From positions 105,449,815 to 105,513,814 of the forward strand of contig OX352772.1 of assembly GCA_947095535.1 (NCBI GenBank): a stretch of DNA of 64,000 nucleotides, read 5' to 3'. Under the pieces are notes generated by a model. That model had not been told where the DNA came from. It made no database searches and worked only from the letters and a program-made list of their open reading frames with translations. This DNA is from Poecilobothrus nobilitatus (Eukaryota > Arthropoda > Insecta > Diptera > Dolichopodidae). Position numbers and translations under genes: made by a program. Below, piece after piece: positions 43,951 to 55,293 of this stretch; positions within the stretch are counted from its first letter, which is position 1, and each line of letters opens with the position of its first letter.

Positions 43951-44389
43951 ATTTACATAAATCAACATAACATTGATGTTCTGTTAATTTTAATGTAAAT
44001 GTTAATTCATTCACCTTTTGTAAATTAGGTTATTATAATAACAGGAAATGCAAATTTAGGAGTCATTTTAATTAAATATAAGTCCTATATATATATATAT
44101 TATTTTTTTAATGCTTTTCTCTGCCACATAAATGTGGAGAGGAAATTACACAGTCTTTCCTGCTCAGACGTGACTGTAAATGTCGTAAGGGAAAATAACT
44201 CTTACGACGTGTGTGGGATACGAACCCACACTCCCTCGGTGTTTACAGCGTATTTTACCCACTAGGTCACCAAGGCCCCTAGTTCTATATATAAGTTTAC
44301 GTTTGGTTAATAAAAGCTGTCAAAAGAACATACAAAAAATGAAAAGTTGTGTTCTAAATTTTTTTGCTTCCGAAGAAGTTAAATCCAAA
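43951..44389 (+). repeat. LTR with internal SINE, block A
   Basis: Preceded by a purine-rich AAGGGGTGGAGG like a polypurine tract; starts TTTACATAAATCAACATAAC and ends GAAGAAGTTAAATCC. It is the same family as the LTR at 20986. The SINE splits it at about 44094-44280. Equivalent copies are at 49469-49907 and 56118-56558. Confidence 0.65.
44094..44280 (-). mobile_element. tRNA-derived SINE in LTR, block A
   Basis: A minus-strand head with A box (TGACCTAGTGGG) and B-box-like GGGTTCGTATCCC, body and A-rich tail. AGTCCTATATATA (44081-44093) and AGTTCTATATATA (44281-44293) flank it as a 13-bp target duplication with one change. The unoccupied LTR at 20986 lacks it. Confidence 0.8.
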
Positions 44390-45647
44390 CTCACGTGCCC
44401 ACAGACATACACACATACGCATCCACACACACACAGACAGATATCAAGCTAAAAAAACAGCCTTCTACGCACCGGAGTAGTGCATTTTTGCCAAAATCTC
44501 GGGCACAAATTTTTAGTATGAAAACAATACCTACCTTATTATACCTATACATTATTGTATGCGGTCGGTAAATATTTGGGGCACAGCCTTATTTTTATTT
44601 TCTATACTAAAAAATTTGTTCTATTTACTTGGAATGTCTTATTTTTACTATAATAGTTATAATTTAATTTTATGGATGAACATAACTCGTTGTATTTGGA
44701 GTGGAGTATTTAAATTACAAAAAATAAAAAGTATTTATAGTACATTCAAAGTGAAGATAAATTTTTGCCTTTTTTGAAGATATTATATTCTTTGATGTTG
44801 ACATATATATCTAAAAAAAATATAATTATAAGGAATTTTAGAGTTGATTGCAAACTCAGGATTATACGTCTTTTACAAAACACAAATATATATGTATGTG
44901 TATGCGTGAGATTCTAAATTAGGAGGGATTTTACAATTGGATTCAAAATCAGAGTATTTGCTTTTTCCAGAATATTTATATTTTTAAATTTATTTAAATT
45001 TATAATTTAAATTTATTTATTTAATTATAATTTTTATTTATGTTTAAATTTTTATATATACCCCAAAGTCCAGTTTTTGGTAAGTCCCAAAATCTACAAA
45101 AACAAAATCCATAATGACTTTTGCCATAAAAAAAAATCCACAATTATTTACTTTGCTGTTGAAATAAATATGTATGTATGTAAAAATAAAAAGAAAGGAC
45201 TTTAGAGTTGGTTACAAAATCAGGATGTAATAATTTGTTTAGCGCGGGTTTGGGGACGGCAACCCCTACTGCTTTATATTTTTTGATATTGAAATAAATA
45301 TGTAATAAAAATAATTTTGTTACAAAATGATATAATATAATTTTTTGCTTTTTCCACAATAATTTTTTGAATTTGTGGATTTTGGCTTTTGAATTTTTAT
45401 TTATGGATTTCGATTTATGGATTTGGTCACCAACCCTATTTATACGAATATGAAAAATTCCTAAATAATGGGGGGTTTTATAGTTGGTTACAAAATCAAG
45501 ATTGCCAGCATTTGCTTAATATTTATGTATGTCTTAGTATATGCGAGATTCACAATTAGGAGAGATTTCATATTTTCGTACAGTAAAATAAAATCCAGTC
45601 AAATGAAATACAGATTCATGGTAGTAACCTTTGTGTTACTCAATGGG

Positions 45648-45745
45648 CTTTAATTATTTTTCGAAATGGAGTTAAAGCCCACGATCTAGTGGTATTAAGA
45701 CCCGCGGACTTAAATCTTTTTGAAAAGGAACTAAAGCCCACTGGC
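45648..45745. repeat. Tandem hairpin units (GGGCTTTAA / TTAAAGCCC)
   Basis: GGGCTTTAATT...TTAAAGCCC can form a stem with a loop of about 18 bases around TTTTTCGAAATGGAG. A second diverged unit (GACTTAAATCTTTTTGAAAA ... TAAAGCCCA) follows. Block C keeps two units (57848-57945). Block B (51190-51235) has one, consistent with recombination between units. Confidence 0.6.
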
Positions 45746-46134
45746 GTTCTGTCACTGCACCTATTTGAAAATTTTTAAATACATGTACAGAAGAATACAT
45801 TTATACAAAGAAAAAAGTCATTTGAGCCAATTTAAAATTCCACAGAAACAAAGATACATATATAATATATATATTATAGATATAGATTATACTATATGAT
45901 ACATATGTATGTATATTCTTTACATGGGTTTTTTATGAAAATGGAGAATTATTAATGAAAATCGGAAAATTTTGGAAAAATAATTATATTGTAAGATAGC
46001 TGATGTACTGATATTTATCATTTAAAAAAAGAATTTAAAATCGGTTGGTAAATGATTGAGTAAAAAGGTTTTAAATGTCTATCATTTACATATTAAATAT
46101 TTTCATTTAATAAAAATATAAATAATCAGAAAAT

Positions 46135-46673
46135 ACAAATCGTCGTGTGGATAAATGATTGTCGTAAGTTGAATTTTGGACAATTTTACATTATGAAAGT
46201 TTCGGAAGTAATTTTTTCTGCTCTTTTAAATGCTGTTGTCCCTTTTTCGATATATTCTACTGTTAGCTTGATATTCTTAATAAATTGTCGTATGTAGTTA
46301 GTTTATAACAGTTTTAATATTAATTTGTCGTATGTTGCTAAAAAATACAGCATACGACATCATTTCTATGTATTTGCTCTTTCCAGTAATAAATTGTCGT
46401 ATATTGAACATACACATCTTAATACAAGATTATAATAAGAAATTATTGTATGTCTTAACACACCACACATAAATATTCAAATATTAATATTTATTTGTCG
46501 TATGTTAATAGCAAGTTACATGTAAACGATAATAAATTTTTAAAAAAGTAAATTAGTACCTATTTGTTTTTGTTTAAATAACGAGCATAATGGATGAATC
46601 GCTGCCGCTAGTTTTACCAAAAAAAAATCTTGAGTACGTAAAATTACATTTTTGTTTTATTTTTTTTTTTAAA
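46135..46673 (+). promoter_or_regulatory. GTCGTATG motif cluster and possible first exon
   Basis: Unique to the A-B interval. TTGTCGTATG or one-base variants occur at about 46159, 46285, 46325, 46384 and 46497, plus an inverted copy CATACGAC at about 46352 that pairs with the preceding direct copy. After the cluster, ATG 46590 opens MDESLPLVLPKKNLEY, followed by GTACGT/GTAAAA donor-like bases at 46634-46643. It could be a promoter with transcription-factor sites, or the subterminal repeats of a DNA transposon. No product is recognised. Confidence 0.35.
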
Positions 46674-47808
46674 TTAATTGTTTCTTTTACTTTTTAAATA
46701 TGGCAAATGAAATATTTGACGATGTCGAAGAAATAGTTAGTTTTGCGCCAGGTAATATATTTTTAAACAAACAGTTAAATTACAGTATTTTTCATTTCTA
46801 TTATAATTAGTTTATGTTTCGTTTTAAATCAGTTTTTTTCATATTTAAATTGTTTGGTATTATTTAGATTTTTTATTAGTCAAAAATGTAATTATAAAAA
46901 TATCATTCATGTGTACTAAATCCCAAAACAACTAATTTCTGAAAAGTAGGTATATTTCTACATTCAGTATTAAGTAGGTACCCACTTCAAGAATAGGAAA
47001 TGACTATTCTAAATAAATTCAAACAATTTCAAAACAAAATAAAGCAATATCATGAATTTTAAAAATTCTAATTAGAATGAAAAATACTGTATCTACATTT
47101 TTAATTATTAATTTTATAAATATAATAATAATAATGTACGATTATAATAATATAAGATTAATAATATACGAGAATATAATAATATGTATACGATTATAAG
47201 GAATTCGAAATATACGATTATTTTAATCAAAATTTTGTTAACTGATAGTTATTGAATAATTTCTTATATTTAGTTATTTTACTACATAGTATTTTGGTTT
47301 TTAAAGTTTTAATTGAAATATTAAAATATAAATTGAAATGAAACCAGATTTATTATTTTTTTTTAACCTTTATATCGCAACGTTATAAATGCTTTTGATC
47401 CATGATCGGAATCTGTTATATTTTGAAATAACATTAATCATGAAATTTCTTAAATTTAATTTAATAATGTTATAAATAATTATTGATATACGAATAAATA
47501 ACTTATGTTTTGTCAAAATTAATTTTTTTTTAATTTTCAATTTCGTATAGATACAGATATTGCAAAGTACAAAAAAATATTGTTTTTTATTGATTAAGAC
47601 ACTTAGAAAATATTATAAAGTACAAATATTTTTTATTTTTGTATTATCTACCTATTAAATACGTACTAAAAAGTAATTTTGTGAAATAATTTAACTGAAG
47701 TCAATAATTTATGATATTAATTATTATTTGGGTTACTAAAATTTTGAAATAAAATTTAATATTAAAAAAACTATTTTTAATGTATTTTTTAATAACCCAG
47801 CAATTAGT
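46674..47808 (+). repeat. Duplicated segment Y, copy 1
   Basis: Nearly identical to 53138-54271. It begins at ATTAATTGTTTCTTTTAC and ends where the truncated LINE 3' part starts. It holds the 52-base exon-like stretch at 46700-46751 and is otherwise AT-rich non-coding. Confidence 0.85.
46700..46751 (+). other. Exon-like stretch with donor site, copy 1
   Basis: ATG 46700 opens MANEIFDDVEEIVSFAP and is followed by CAG|GTAATA, a fair splice donor. The paralogue at 53164-53215 keeps the frame, length and donor. It may be the first exon of a gene whose remainder is not in the window, or a relic. Confidence 0.3.
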
Positions 47809-48640
47809 TATTAGTGACCTAAATAATGATTTAGCAAAAAATCATATTTTTGTTATAGCTAAAGATGCAGCTAAATGTTTGGAATTTTTGAACCGCTGCA
47901 AAACCTTCTTTTCTGCATCTGATCTTCTTAATATCTATAAAACGTACATTAGGCATAAAATGGTGTATAATGCACACATTTGGACTGCAGGCCCTCAAAC
48001 AACGCTGGGTTATCTAGATAATGTGGAAAACAAAGCTATTCGTCTTATCAACGACCCCAGTGTAACTTCAATGCTCACCCCACTCAGCTATCGCCGCACA
48101 GTTGGGTCACTGACCTTGTTTTTTAAATATCTTGTAGGGATTAACACCTATTCCAAAGAAATAAAACAGTTATCGGCTCCACTCAATGTTTTCCAACGAG
48201 AAACAAAGAGTGCAACATCCTTTCATGTAGAGTAATCTAGATGGCGAAATAAGGCTTATGGAAATTCGTTTGTTATGCGCACGTCCCGTTTGTGGAACCA
48301 TTTACCATCACATGTGTTCCCTAAAGTTGGTAATTCATATGTGTACGATTTACTCAAGCTTAAGAAGAACATTAACATCTTTCTTCAAAATGTCTCTTCA
48401 AATGTTCCTACCTATCCCCCATAATCGTAAATTTCCCAATTCCAATTTTCCCCACCATCCTTCCCACATCTCTATCTCCAAAACGAAGCTGTACATTTGT
48501 ATTAAAGGTTCCATCCTCTAGTTTGGTTTTAAAAGGGGGTGGTTTTGGTTGCTTAAAGTTCAACACTACCCTGAGGAACCACATACAGTTCCTCTTGGTG
48601 ACTTTCGAGTACCAACCCTTGTAAAAAAAAAAAACAAAAA
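47809..48640 (+). mobile_element. Jockey-group LINE 3' fragment, block B
   Basis: Starts at TTATTAGTGACCTAAATAAT, the same 5' truncation point as the copy at 54272. About 200 bases are then deleted between GATTTAGCAAAA and ATCATATTTTTG. It contains the ORF2 C-terminal region with the same internal TAA as block A (48233-48235) and the broken poly(A) near 48624. Confidence 0.8.
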
Positions 48641-51597
48641 AAAAATGTGCGCCTAACTTCTGTCGAAATATAATTGCAGTTAATATGAAATTTAAAATAT
48701 TATGTACCTATAAAAAAAAAAAAAAAATCTATAATAAAATATATATTGTGGTACAAACATATTAACTTAAGTATATTATATCATTAAAGCATGTTTGTTT
48801 TTCGAGTTATACAATTGATGTAAAATATATAATAATTAGTTTACTACATTTAAAAATTGTTTAATTGAAATTTAAAACTTAAAAACATATAACAAAAAGA
48901 AAAAAAAAATATGTGTTAACAAAAAAATATGTATTAGGAAATATGTACGCATTATAACATATATTACAATATAATAGCGGTAATGTAGGTATAAGTAATT
49001 TGTAAAAAAATATAAAACAAAAAAAAACAGATTTAAATAATAAAGAATGTTGTAGCCACTTCTTTTGAAAAAAATAAGAAAACTTTTATTTTATAATTGA
49101 AACTTAAAACATAAGAAAAATTAAATTAAAATTAAAATTATAGTACATGAAAAAGAAATTAACAAAAAATGTATATACATACATACTTAACATTATAACA
49201 AAAAAAAAGCAACATGTATACAAACATATTATGTCATAAATTTTATTTGCAAATGCATTTTTGTTTCATAAGCAACATTTCTGTTTTGTATCTTTTTTTT
49301 ATTTTAAGAAATTTAATATCAAAAAAAAAAACGAGAAAAAAGCATACATTTAAATAAACTTTATTTGGAAAAAGAAAAATTTATATGTATGTAAAAAAAA
49401 AATTAATAAAAACAAATTTTTTTTTAAGTTTAATGACTCAGGAGAGTCTTTTATCAAGGGGTGGAGGATTTACATAAATCAACATAACATTGATGTTCTG
49501 TTAATTTTAATGTAAATGTTAATTCATTCACCTTTTGTAAATTAGGTTATTATAATAACAGGAAATGCAAATTTAGCAGTCATTTTAATTAAATATAAGT
49601 CCTATATATATATATTTTTTTTTTTTTTAATGCTTTTCTCTGCCACATAAATGTGGAGAGGAAATTACACAGTCTTTCCTGCTCAGGCGTGACTGTAAAT
49701 ATCGTAAGGGAAAATAACTCTTACGACGTGTGTGGGATTCGAACCCACACTCCTTCGGTGTTTACAGCGTATTTTACCCACTAGGTCACCGAGGCCCCTA
49801 GTCCTATATATAAGTTTACGTTTGGTTAATAAAAGCTGTCAAAAGAACATACAACAAATGAAAAGTTGTGTTTTAATATTTTTGCTTCCGAAGAAGTTAA
49901 ATCCAAATTCACATGCCCACGGACATACACACATACGCACCCACACACACACAGACAGATATCACGCTAAAAAACAGCCTTCTACGCACCGGAGTAGTGC
50001 ATTTTTGCCAAAATCTCGGGCACAAATTTTTAGTATGAAAACAATACCTACCTTATACCTATACATTATTGTATGCGGTCGGTAAAAAAACGAATTTAGT
50101 ATAAAATAAAAGATGAATAAATTTTAAGATGCCGCGATTATTTGGGGCACAACCTTATTTTTATTTTCTATACTAAAAAATTTGTTCTATTTACTTGGAA
50201 TGTCTTATTTTTACTATAATAGTTATAATTTAATTTTATGGATGAACATAACTCGTTGTTATATTACAAAAAATAAAAAGTATTTATACTACATTTAAAG
50301 TGAAGATAAATTTTTGCCTTTTTTGAAGATATTATATTCTTTGATGTTGACATATATATCTAAAAAAAATATAATTATAAGGAATTTTAGAGTTGATTGC
50401 AAACTCAGGATTATACGTCTTTTACAAAATACAAATATATATGTATGTGTATGCGTGAGATTCTAAATTAGGAGAGATTTTACAATTGGATTCAAAATCA
50501 GAGTATTTGCTTTTTCCAGAATATTTATATTTTTAAATTTATTTAAATTTATAATTTAAATTTATTTATTTAATTATAATTTTTATTTATGTTTAAATTT
50601 TTATATATACCCCAAAGTCCAGTTTTGGGTAAGTCCCAAAATCTACAAAAACAAAATCCATAATGACTTTTGCCATAAAAAAAAATCCACAATTATTTAC
50701 TTTGCTGTTGAAATAAATATGTATGTATGTAAAAATAAAAAGAAAGGACTTTAGAGTTGGTTACAAAATCAGGATGTAATAATTTGTTTAGCGGGGGTTT
50801 GGAGACAGCAGCCCCTACTGCTTTATATTTTTTTATATTGAAATAAATATGTAATAAAAATAATTTTCTTACAAAATGATATAATATAGTTTTTTGCTAT
50901 TTGCACAATATTTTTTGAATTTGTGGATTTTGGCTTTTGAATTTTGATTTATGGATTTCGGTTTATGGATTTGGTCACCAACCCTATTTATACGAATATG
51001 AAAAATTTCTAAGTAATGGGGGGTTTTATAGTTGGTTACAAAATCAAGATTGCCAGCTTTTCCTTAATATTTATGTATAACTTAGTATATGCGAGATTCA
51101 CAATTAGGAGAAATTTCATATTTTCGTACGGTAAAATAAAATCCAGTCAAATGAAATAGAGATTCATGGTAGTAACCTTTGTGTTACTCAATGGGCTTTA
51201 ATTCTTTTTCGAAATGGAGTTAAAGCCCACGGGCGTTCTGTCATTGCACCTATTTTAAAATTTTTAAATACATGTACAGAGGAATACATTTATACAAAGA
51301 AAAAAGCCATTTGAGCCAATTTAAAATTCCACAGAAACAAAGATAGATATATAATATATATATTATAGATATAGATTATGCTATATGATACATATGTATG
51401 TATATTCTTTACATGGGTTTTTTATGAAAATTGAAAATTATTAATGAAAATCGGAAAATTTTGGAAAAATAATTATATTGTAAGATAGCTGAAAAATTTA
51501 AAATCGGTTGGTAAATGATTGAGTAAAAAGGTTTTAAATGTCTATCATTTACAGATTAAATATTTTCATTTAATAAAAATATAAATAATCAGAAAAT
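48640..51597 (+). repeat. Repeated block B
   Basis: Equivalent of block A, 5518 bp further on. It includes the LTR at 49469-49907 with a SINE (about 49610-49800, minus) flanked by AGTCCTATATATA, and one hairpin unit at 51190-51235. Compared with A it has extra bases near 50083-50145 and lacks a few bases near 50255. Confidence 0.85.
49610..49800 (-). mobile_element. tRNA-derived SINE in LTR, block B
   Basis: Same insertion as in block A, copied with the block. The B box GGGTTCGAATCCC is intact here. The right duplication AGTCCTATATATA (49799-49811) matches the left one exactly. Confidence 0.8.
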
Positions 51598-51639
51598 AAT
51601 CAAAATAAAAATGTAAAATTCCATAGAAATTCAGCGTTT

Positions 51640-51975
51640 AATGAACTTTCTAATTATAAAAAGAATAAAATAGATTTCAAAACATTAAAATGATAATTTT
51701 AATAATAATATTTCGAAACTATACAAACTGAATAATAATAATTATAATAACAATTCTAGATTTTCCCAACAAAATCAACAATAGTCAGTTTCATACAGCG
51801 TTAATTTATTAACAAAATATATGAATAATTTTAATATCATTTACCTCAATATTCAGAGTCTGCGGAACAAACTGATGAGTAATTTAGAACTACTTGTTCA
51901 GTCTTATAATTTCGAAATTCACTGTATTATACTAACAGAAATTTCGTTGACAGAAAATTAAAATAGTGGTGTTTA
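51640..51975 (+). pseudogene. LINE endonuclease N-terminus fragment, segment Z
   Basis: An Asn-rich leader, then MNNFNIIYLNIQSLRNKLMS and IILTEISLTEN. These are the first endonuclease blocks, close in pattern to the LINE at 28730 (MNIFYMNIQSLRSKL, ILTEIWL). It stops before the metal-site blocks. The same fragment is at 58430-58735. Confidence 0.65.
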
Positions 51976-52884
51976 AATCAAAAATTTTAAATTTATCAAG
52001 AGCTGCTATAAGTTTAAGGACCTGCGTAAAACGTGATACAAGATAAAAGTCGTCAATAATTGCTGCCTGTAAGCAAAAGGACTTCTCAAAAGGTAAGCTC
52101 TCAAAAAAAAATATAATAAAAAAAAATTATATAAGACAAAATCTTCAATAAACATTCCAACGATCGAATAGTACGATCATGAATAATGTAACTGTTCGTA
52201 AAAGAATTATGTGACACCACGAAGGAAAACGTATATAAAATATTTACTTGAGGTACCTAGTTACAAAAAATTTTTGTAAACGAATTGTATTCAATTCTCT
52301 TTTCCGTTTGTTCAAGTTACACAAAAAAACTCAACGAAAAATAATATACACATATTAATTACTTTAAAACAAGAGTTAACTATTGCCAACTGTAAATACA
52401 TATTAAATTAAATTGGCTTAAAAATAAAAGTTAAAAGTTAAAGTTAATACAAAAATAAAAATTAAGTTTTGTCCGTCCCTTCGTCCGCCAGCATGATAAC
52501 AGAAAAACTAAGAAAGCTGGAGTTTTGAAATTAAATATGCTTGGATTAATTTCTAGATTTCCTATTTTGTTTGGTTGAGATCCGACAAAAACTTCGGGTA
52601 AATCTTGAACAACTAACCTTTTCATTTCCACATTTTTTATACAAAATTTCTGTATATTAAGAATTTATACCTGTTTTTTTTTTGCTTTTTTTTGGTTTTT
52701 TCTTTGTAGGATGATGAGTAATACCAAAAACAAATCAAATAAATAAAAAAATGTAACGGTTAAAGAAAATTTTATATTTATATGATATTGGTATACATAG
52801 ATAAATATGTTACGTTTATGTACATATCGTACTTATATGTTATTTTAATGATATATTATATGTTATAAGACTGTAGGGTTTTTC

Positions 52885-53100
52885 ATTTCAAATTCAATTA
52901 TTTTCATTTCAAATTCATCACTAAGTATTTTTAAACAAAACAAATATATTATATTTATCACTTAAGTATATTATACTTATCACTTAAGTGATAAATATAA
53001 TATATTTGTTTTGTTTAAAAATACTTAGTTTAAGTGATATATATAATATATTTGTTTTGTTTAAAAATACTTAGTTTCTTCAGTTTAAAAAATTTAAAAA
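52885..53100. repeat. Fold-back palindrome, segment Z
   Basis: CTAAGTATTTTTAAACAAAA followed by an AT stretch and ATCACTTAA is mirrored by TTAAGTGAT and its complement to ATACTTAG, giving arms of about 45 bp. The right half is partly duplicated (an extra TTTAAGTGATATAT unit), and the outer right repeat seen in copy 2 is missing. Confidence 0.75.
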
Positions 53101-53137
53101 TAAATATCAATATATTTTCACAATTGTTTAATTGTTA

Positions 53138-54271
53138 TTAATTGTTTCTTTTACTTTTTAAATATGGTAAATGAATTATTTGACGATGTCGAAGAAATAT
53201 TTAGTTTTACGCCAGGTAATATATTTTTAAACAAACAGTTAAATTACAGTATTTTTCATTTCTATTATAATTAGTTTATGTTTCGTTTTAAATCAGTTTT
53301 TTTCATATTTAAATTGTTTGGTATTATTTAGATTTTTTATTAGTCAAAAATGTAATTATAAAAATATCATTCATGTGTACTAAATCCCAAAACAACTAAT
53401 TTCTGAAAAGTAGGTATATTTCTACATTCAGTATTAAGTAGGTACCCACTTCAAGAATAGGAAATGACTATTCTAAATAAATTCAAACAATTTGAAAACA
53501 AAATAAAGCAATATCATGAATTTTAAAAATTCTAATTAGAATGGAAAATACTGTATCTACATTTTTAATTATTAATTTTATAAATATAATAATAATAATG
53601 TACGATTATAATAATATAAGATTAATAATATACGAGAATATAATAATATGTATACGATTACAAGGAATTCGAAATATACGATTATTTTAATCAAAATTTT
53701 GTTAACTTATAGTTATTGAATAATTTCTTATATTTAGTTATTTTACTACATAGTATTTTGGTTTTTAAAGTTTTAATTGAAATATTAAAATATTAATTGA
53801 AATGAAACCAGATTTATTATTTTTTTTTTAACCTTTATATCGCAACGTTATAAATGCTTTTGATCCATGATCGGAATCTGTTATATTTTGAAATAACATT
53901 AATCATAAAATTTCTTAAATTTAATTTAATAATGTTATAAATAATTATTGATATACGAATAAATAACTTATGTTTTGTCAAAATTAATTTTTTTTTAATT
54001 TTCAATTTCGTATAGATACAGATATTGCAAAGTACAAAAAAATATTGTTTTTTATTGATTAAGACACTTAGAAAATATTATAAAGTACAAATATTTTTTT
54101 TTTTGTATTATCTACCTATTAAATACGTACTAAAAAGTAATTTTGTGAAATAATTTAACTGAAGTCAAAAATTTATGATATTAATTATTATTTGGGTTAC
54201 TAAAATTTTGAAATAAAATTTAATATTAAAAAAACTATTTTTAATGTATTTTTTAATAACCCAGCAATTAG
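53138..54271 (+). repeat. Duplicated segment Y, copy 2
   Basis: About 1% different from 46674-47808 outside the exon-like stretch. It leads into the LINE 3' fragment of block C at the same truncation point. Confidence 0.85.
53164..53215 (+). other. Exon-like stretch with donor site, copy 2
   Basis: ATG 53164 opens MVNELFDDVEEIFSFTP, then CAG|GTAATA. Four base differences from copy 1 all change the amino acid (A/V, I/L, V/F, A/T). Confidence 0.3.
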
Positions 54272-55293
54272 TTATTAGTGACCTAAATAATGATTTAGCA
54301 AAAATCCAAAAATGGGGTGAAGTGAACAAGTGAGGTGAAGTGAGTTGATATCAACACCAAAAGCACTCAATGATGTCTGATCTCGCGAAAAATTGCCACC
54401 ACTATTCCTAACCTAATATTTCAGGGAGAAGTTTTGCAAGATTCAACAGTTTTAAATATGCTGAGTATCGTGCTAAACCAAAAATTGACTTTGTCAAATC
54501 ATATTTTTGTTATAGCTAAAGATGCAGCTAAATGTTTGGAATTTTTGAATCGCTCCAAAACCTTCTTTTCTACATCTGATCTTCTTAATATCTATAAAAC
54601 GTACATTTGGCAGAAAATGGAGTATAATGCACACATTTGGGGTGAAGGCTCTCAAACAACGCTGGGTTATCTAGATAATGTGGAAAACAAAGCTATTCGT
54701 CTTATCCCCAGTGTAACTTCAATGCTCACCCCACTCAGCCATCGCCGCACAGTTGGGTCACTGACCTTATTTTATAGATATCTCGTAGGGATTAACACCT
54801 GTTTCAAAGAAATAAAACAGTTAATGGCTCCACTCAATGTTTTCCAACGAGAAACAAAGAGTGCAACATCCTTTCATGTAGAGTAATCTAGATGGCGAAA
54901 TACGGCTTATGGAAATTTGTTTGTTATGCGCACGTCCCGTTTGTGGAACCATTTACCATCACATGTATTCCCTAAAGTTGGTAATTCATATGTGTACGAT
55001 TTACTCAAGCTTAAGAAGAACATTAACATCTTTCTTCAAAATATCTCTTCAAATTTTCCTACCTATCCCCCATAATCGTAAATTTCCCAATTCCAATTTC
55101 CCCCACCATCCTTCCCACATCCCTATCTCCAAAACGAAGCTGTACATTTGTATTAAAGGTGCCATCCTCTAGTTTGGTTTTAAAATGGGGGTGCTTTTGG
55201 TTGCTTAAAGTTCAACACTACCCTGAGGAACCACATACAGTTCCTCTTGGTGACTTTCGAGTACCAACCCTCGTAAAAAAAAACAAAAAAAAA
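54272..55293 (+). mobile_element. Jockey-group LINE 3' fragment, block C
   Basis: Same start as at 47809 but without the 200-base deletion; it retains the ATCCAAAAATGGGGTGAAGT region with a local duplication. ORF2 C-terminal frame 54434-54886 with the shared TAA, six bases deleted near 54705, and several substitutions; it is the most diverged of the three. Confidence 0.8.

Larger units (their letters stand above)
43128..46134 (+). repeat. Repeated block A (3 kb after LINE tail)
   Basis: This sequence recurs at 48640-51597 (B) and 55293-58372 (C), with a few percent difference and small indels. It holds AT-rich non-coding DNA, an LTR with a SINE inside (43951-44389), the CTTCTACGCACCGGAGTAGT segment, and hairpin units at 45648-45745. 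No coding region was recognised. The frames at 44559-44777 and 45468-45653 are AT-rich and not conserved as proteins between copies. Confidence 0.85.
51598..53137 (+). repeat. Duplicated segment Z, copy 1
   Basis: Recurs at 58373-59960 with small indels. It contains a LINE endonuclease start (51640-51975), a TATATAAA-bearing non-coding stretch (about 52225), and a fold-back palindrome (52885-53100) cut short by segment Y. 52430-52640 holds a relic with CCGTCCCTTCGTCCGCC, partly missing in copy 2. Confidence 0.8.

Noticed and set aside
44213..44452. Frame starting MGYEPTLPRC (also at 49732 and 56382)
   Set aside because: It is a translation of the SINE head antisense and downstream repeat, not a gene.
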